Source: Pseudomonadota bacterium
Lineage (GTDB): Bacteria; Myxococcota_A; Polyangia; Fen-1088
DNA length: 24,178 nucleotides
Assembly: GCA_023438785.1 (NCBI GenBank)
Contig: JAEXQJ010000027.1
Location: 1 to 24,178, forward strand
Direction of reading: 5' to 3'
The notes below the pieces were generated by a model that had not been told where the DNA came from, ran no database searches, and worked only from the letters and a program-made list of their open reading frames with translations. This document shows positions 23,141-24,178 of the stretch, piece by piece (within the stretch, counting starts at the first letter, position 1; the number at the start of each line of letters is the position of its first letter). The position numbers were made by a program, and so were the translations under genes.

Positions 23141-23436
23141 GGACGCATCGCCGTCACTAACGCGCGGATGTAGGCAGGATCAATCCCTCGGGCAAACCGC
23201 AACCCAAGTCCGTCGCCCAACTCGAGCGAAATCAGGCCGTCGGTTGCCTCTCTCCCGACGACATGGACAGGCAGCAGGCGCATCGCCGGGGCCTCATCCC
23301 GTCGGTCGTCCTTGTCGAACGCGTACAGCCACTTCTGGAAGGTCGTCGTCTTCAAACCGCGACGGGCCGCGAACTCCGCATGCGTTTCTCTCCCCCGCAC
23401 GGCCCGAAACTCGTCGACGACCCCGTCCGGTGCCAA
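23134..23436 (-). CDS. tnpA: IS66 TnpA-like accessory protein (Orf1)
   Basis: About 100 residues. The N-terminal helix-turn-helix-like part HAEFAARRGLKTTTFQKWLY fits the IS66 Orf1 pattern (A..F..R.GL...T...W). The second half, with LPVHVVG, ISLELGDGLGLRF, GIDPAYIRALVTAM, is the typical small beta-plus-helix C-terminus. The start is a TTG at 23436 with GAGGGGTGAG upstream and an in-frame TGA just before it. It begins 17 bp after the stop of the adjacent transposase, an unusual neighbour for IS66. It is structurally intact but orphaned. Confidence 0.75.
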   Translation of the reverse strand: MAPDGVVDEFRAVRGRETHAEFAARRGLKTTTFQKWLYAFDKDDRRDEAPAMRLLPVHVVGREATDGLISLELGDGLGLRFARGIDPAYIRALVTAMRPC

Positions 23437-23452
23437 AACTCGATCTCACCCC

Positions 23453-24178
23453 TCAAGCGGCTTCCCGGCAATAAAAGCTGAGCAGACCGCCGAGCCGTTC
23501 TCGACGGGCGACCGGGCCGGTACTGGCCACGTCCTCGAGATTGCCATCAATCAGGGCATTCCCCAGGCCCTGATGGTTCCGCTCGTGGTGGTAGTGCGCC
23601 ATGTACTCCGAAATGGCCCGTCGCAGGTGCCCTTCACCGAGGGGCACCATCCGTTCCAGGCATTCGCTTTTGATCGAAAGCACGAACCGTTCCGCGAAGG
23701 CGTTCAGGTTCGGGCTCTTCGCCGGAAGCCGCACCGTCTTCACGCCGCTGCCCTTCAAGATTTCGCGAAACGTCGCTGTGTATAGCGGATCGCGATCAAT
23801 CAGGACGTATCGCTTTCCTCGCAGAAACCCGTCGTCGGCATCGACCAGATTACGTGCCATCTGCGCCATCCAAGGCCCGCCTGGATCGCGGCCGATCCCG
23901 GCGATCTCCACCGTCCGGCTCGCGATGTCGATCACGAAAAGGACGTGGTAGCGGACCAGCCCCTGGAGGGTAAGCACCTCCACCGAGAAGAAATCCATCC
24001 CGGCGCTCACGCCCAGATGCGCCTTGATGAATGTCGCCCACGACATTCGCCTCCCGCGAGCGGGCGCCGGATCGATGCCGGCCTCCTGCAGAATGCGCCG
24101 GATCGTATTCCGGCCAATCACGTGGCCGAGATTCTGCAAAGCACCCCTGATCCGCGTGTAGCCCCACCGCTCGTTCTC
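23453..24178 (-). CDS. DDE (integrase-core) transposase, 5' end outside the window
   Basis: The frame is open to the window edge, giving 241 residues. The first visible residues, ERWGYTRIRGALQNLGH, are the end of the N-terminal helical region, so about 80-120 residues are missing. The rve/DDE catalytic domain follows: MDFFSVEVLT (first Asp at visible residue 62), VLIDRDPLYT (Asp128) and NAFAERFVLSIKSE (Glu163), with about 34 residues between the second Asp and the Glu. It ends with the YMAHYHHERNHQGLGN block shared by integrase-type IS transposases. Exact IS family not assigned. It appears intact within the window. Confidence 0.9.
   Translation of the reverse strand, partial: ENERWGYTRIRGALQNLGHVIGRNTIRRILQEAGIDPAPARGRRMSWATFIKAHLGVSAGMDFFSVEVLTLQGLVRYHVLFVIDIASRTVEIAGIGRDPGGPWMAQMARNLVDADDGFLRGKRYVLIDRDPLYTATFREILKGSGVKTVRLPAKSPNLNAFAERFVLSIKSECLERMVPLGEGHLRRAISEYMAHYHHERNHQGLGNALIDGNLEDVASTGPVARRERLGGLLSFYCREAA

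Larger units (their letters stand above)
22856..24178 (-). mobile_element. transposon debris: IS66 remnant next to a DDE integrase-type transposase
   Basis: Three transposition genes lie on the minus strand: a transposase entering from the right edge, then IS66 tnpA and an internally deleted tnpB. The IS66 transposase gene tnpC, which should follow tnpB, is absent; the next sequence is the upstream region of a lipoprotein. Element ends could not be fixed: no clear terminal inverted repeats or target duplication are visible. The cluster looks like two different elements, one having landed in or beside the other. Confidence 0.75.

Noticed and set aside
1..24178. CRISPR array, rRNA, complete prophage or complete defence island.
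   Set aside because: No regularly spaced repeats, no rRNA sequence and no phage structural genes were seen. Only fragments of toxin and IS genes and a broken Fic gene are present.

Overview
The window is a GC-rich, gene-dense bacterial segment. Several traits point to the Myxococcota (Polyangia-like 'deltaproteobacteria'): many secreted lipoproteins, one with a long Asp/Ala/Thr-rich linker; a remnant of a von Willebrand-type lipoprotein family typical of that group; sigma-54-type promoters; and a translationally coupled MCP-CheW pair. The assignment is inference, because there is no rRNA or other marker gene here.

Layout. (1) 1-719 is a non-coding leader with a sigma-54-like promoter (433-449). 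(2) 720-2962 is a methyl-accepting chemotaxis protein (MCP) coupled to cheW. (3) 3690-5550 is a second, closely similar MCP followed by a cheW cut off after about 31 codons. (4) 5544-7788 (minus) is a cellulose-degradation pair: a GH6 cellulase lipoprotein and a small carbohydrate-binding-like lipoprotein, with a very good sigma-54-like promoter 150 bp upstream. (5) 8167-8520 (minus) is a small SpoIIAA/STAS-like protein. (6) 8948-9146 is a striking 199-bp inverted-repeat element just before argG (9240-10589). (7) 10852-12007 is a Fic-family gene broken by one frameshift. (8) 12309-13615 (minus) is a coupled pair of lipoproteins, divergent from a nucleotidyltransferase plus small-protein pair (13751-14420). 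(9) 14437-16497 (minus) is a membrane M48 metallopeptidase with N-terminal zinc ribbons. (10) 16645-17331 is a 5'-truncated vWA-type lipoprotein remnant. (11) 17427-20801 (minus) is a large lipoprotein with a zincin metalloprotease motif. (12) 21068-21250 is a fossil of a PemK/MazF toxin. (13) 21306-22679 (minus) is a propeller/phytase-like lipoprotein. (14) 22856-24178 is transposon debris: IS66 tnpA, a deleted tnpB, and a DDE integrase-type transposase that runs off the right edge.

How it fits together. The most coherent theme is a surface or secreted degradative lifestyle: an MCP-CheW signalling unit and a cellulase unit lie side by side and both appear to use sigma-54. The chemoreceptor cassette was duplicated, and the second cheW ends exactly where the cellulase cassette begins, so a rearrangement probably joined the two. 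Remnants are frequent (cheW', Fic, vWA, PemK, IS66), as expected of an accessory, rearranging region. I see no rRNA, tRNA, CRISPR array or clear prophage, and no complete novel defence system. The best candidates for something undescribed are the 199-bp element, the sigma-54/chemoreceptor/cellulase arrangement, and the nucleotidyltransferase-small protein pair.
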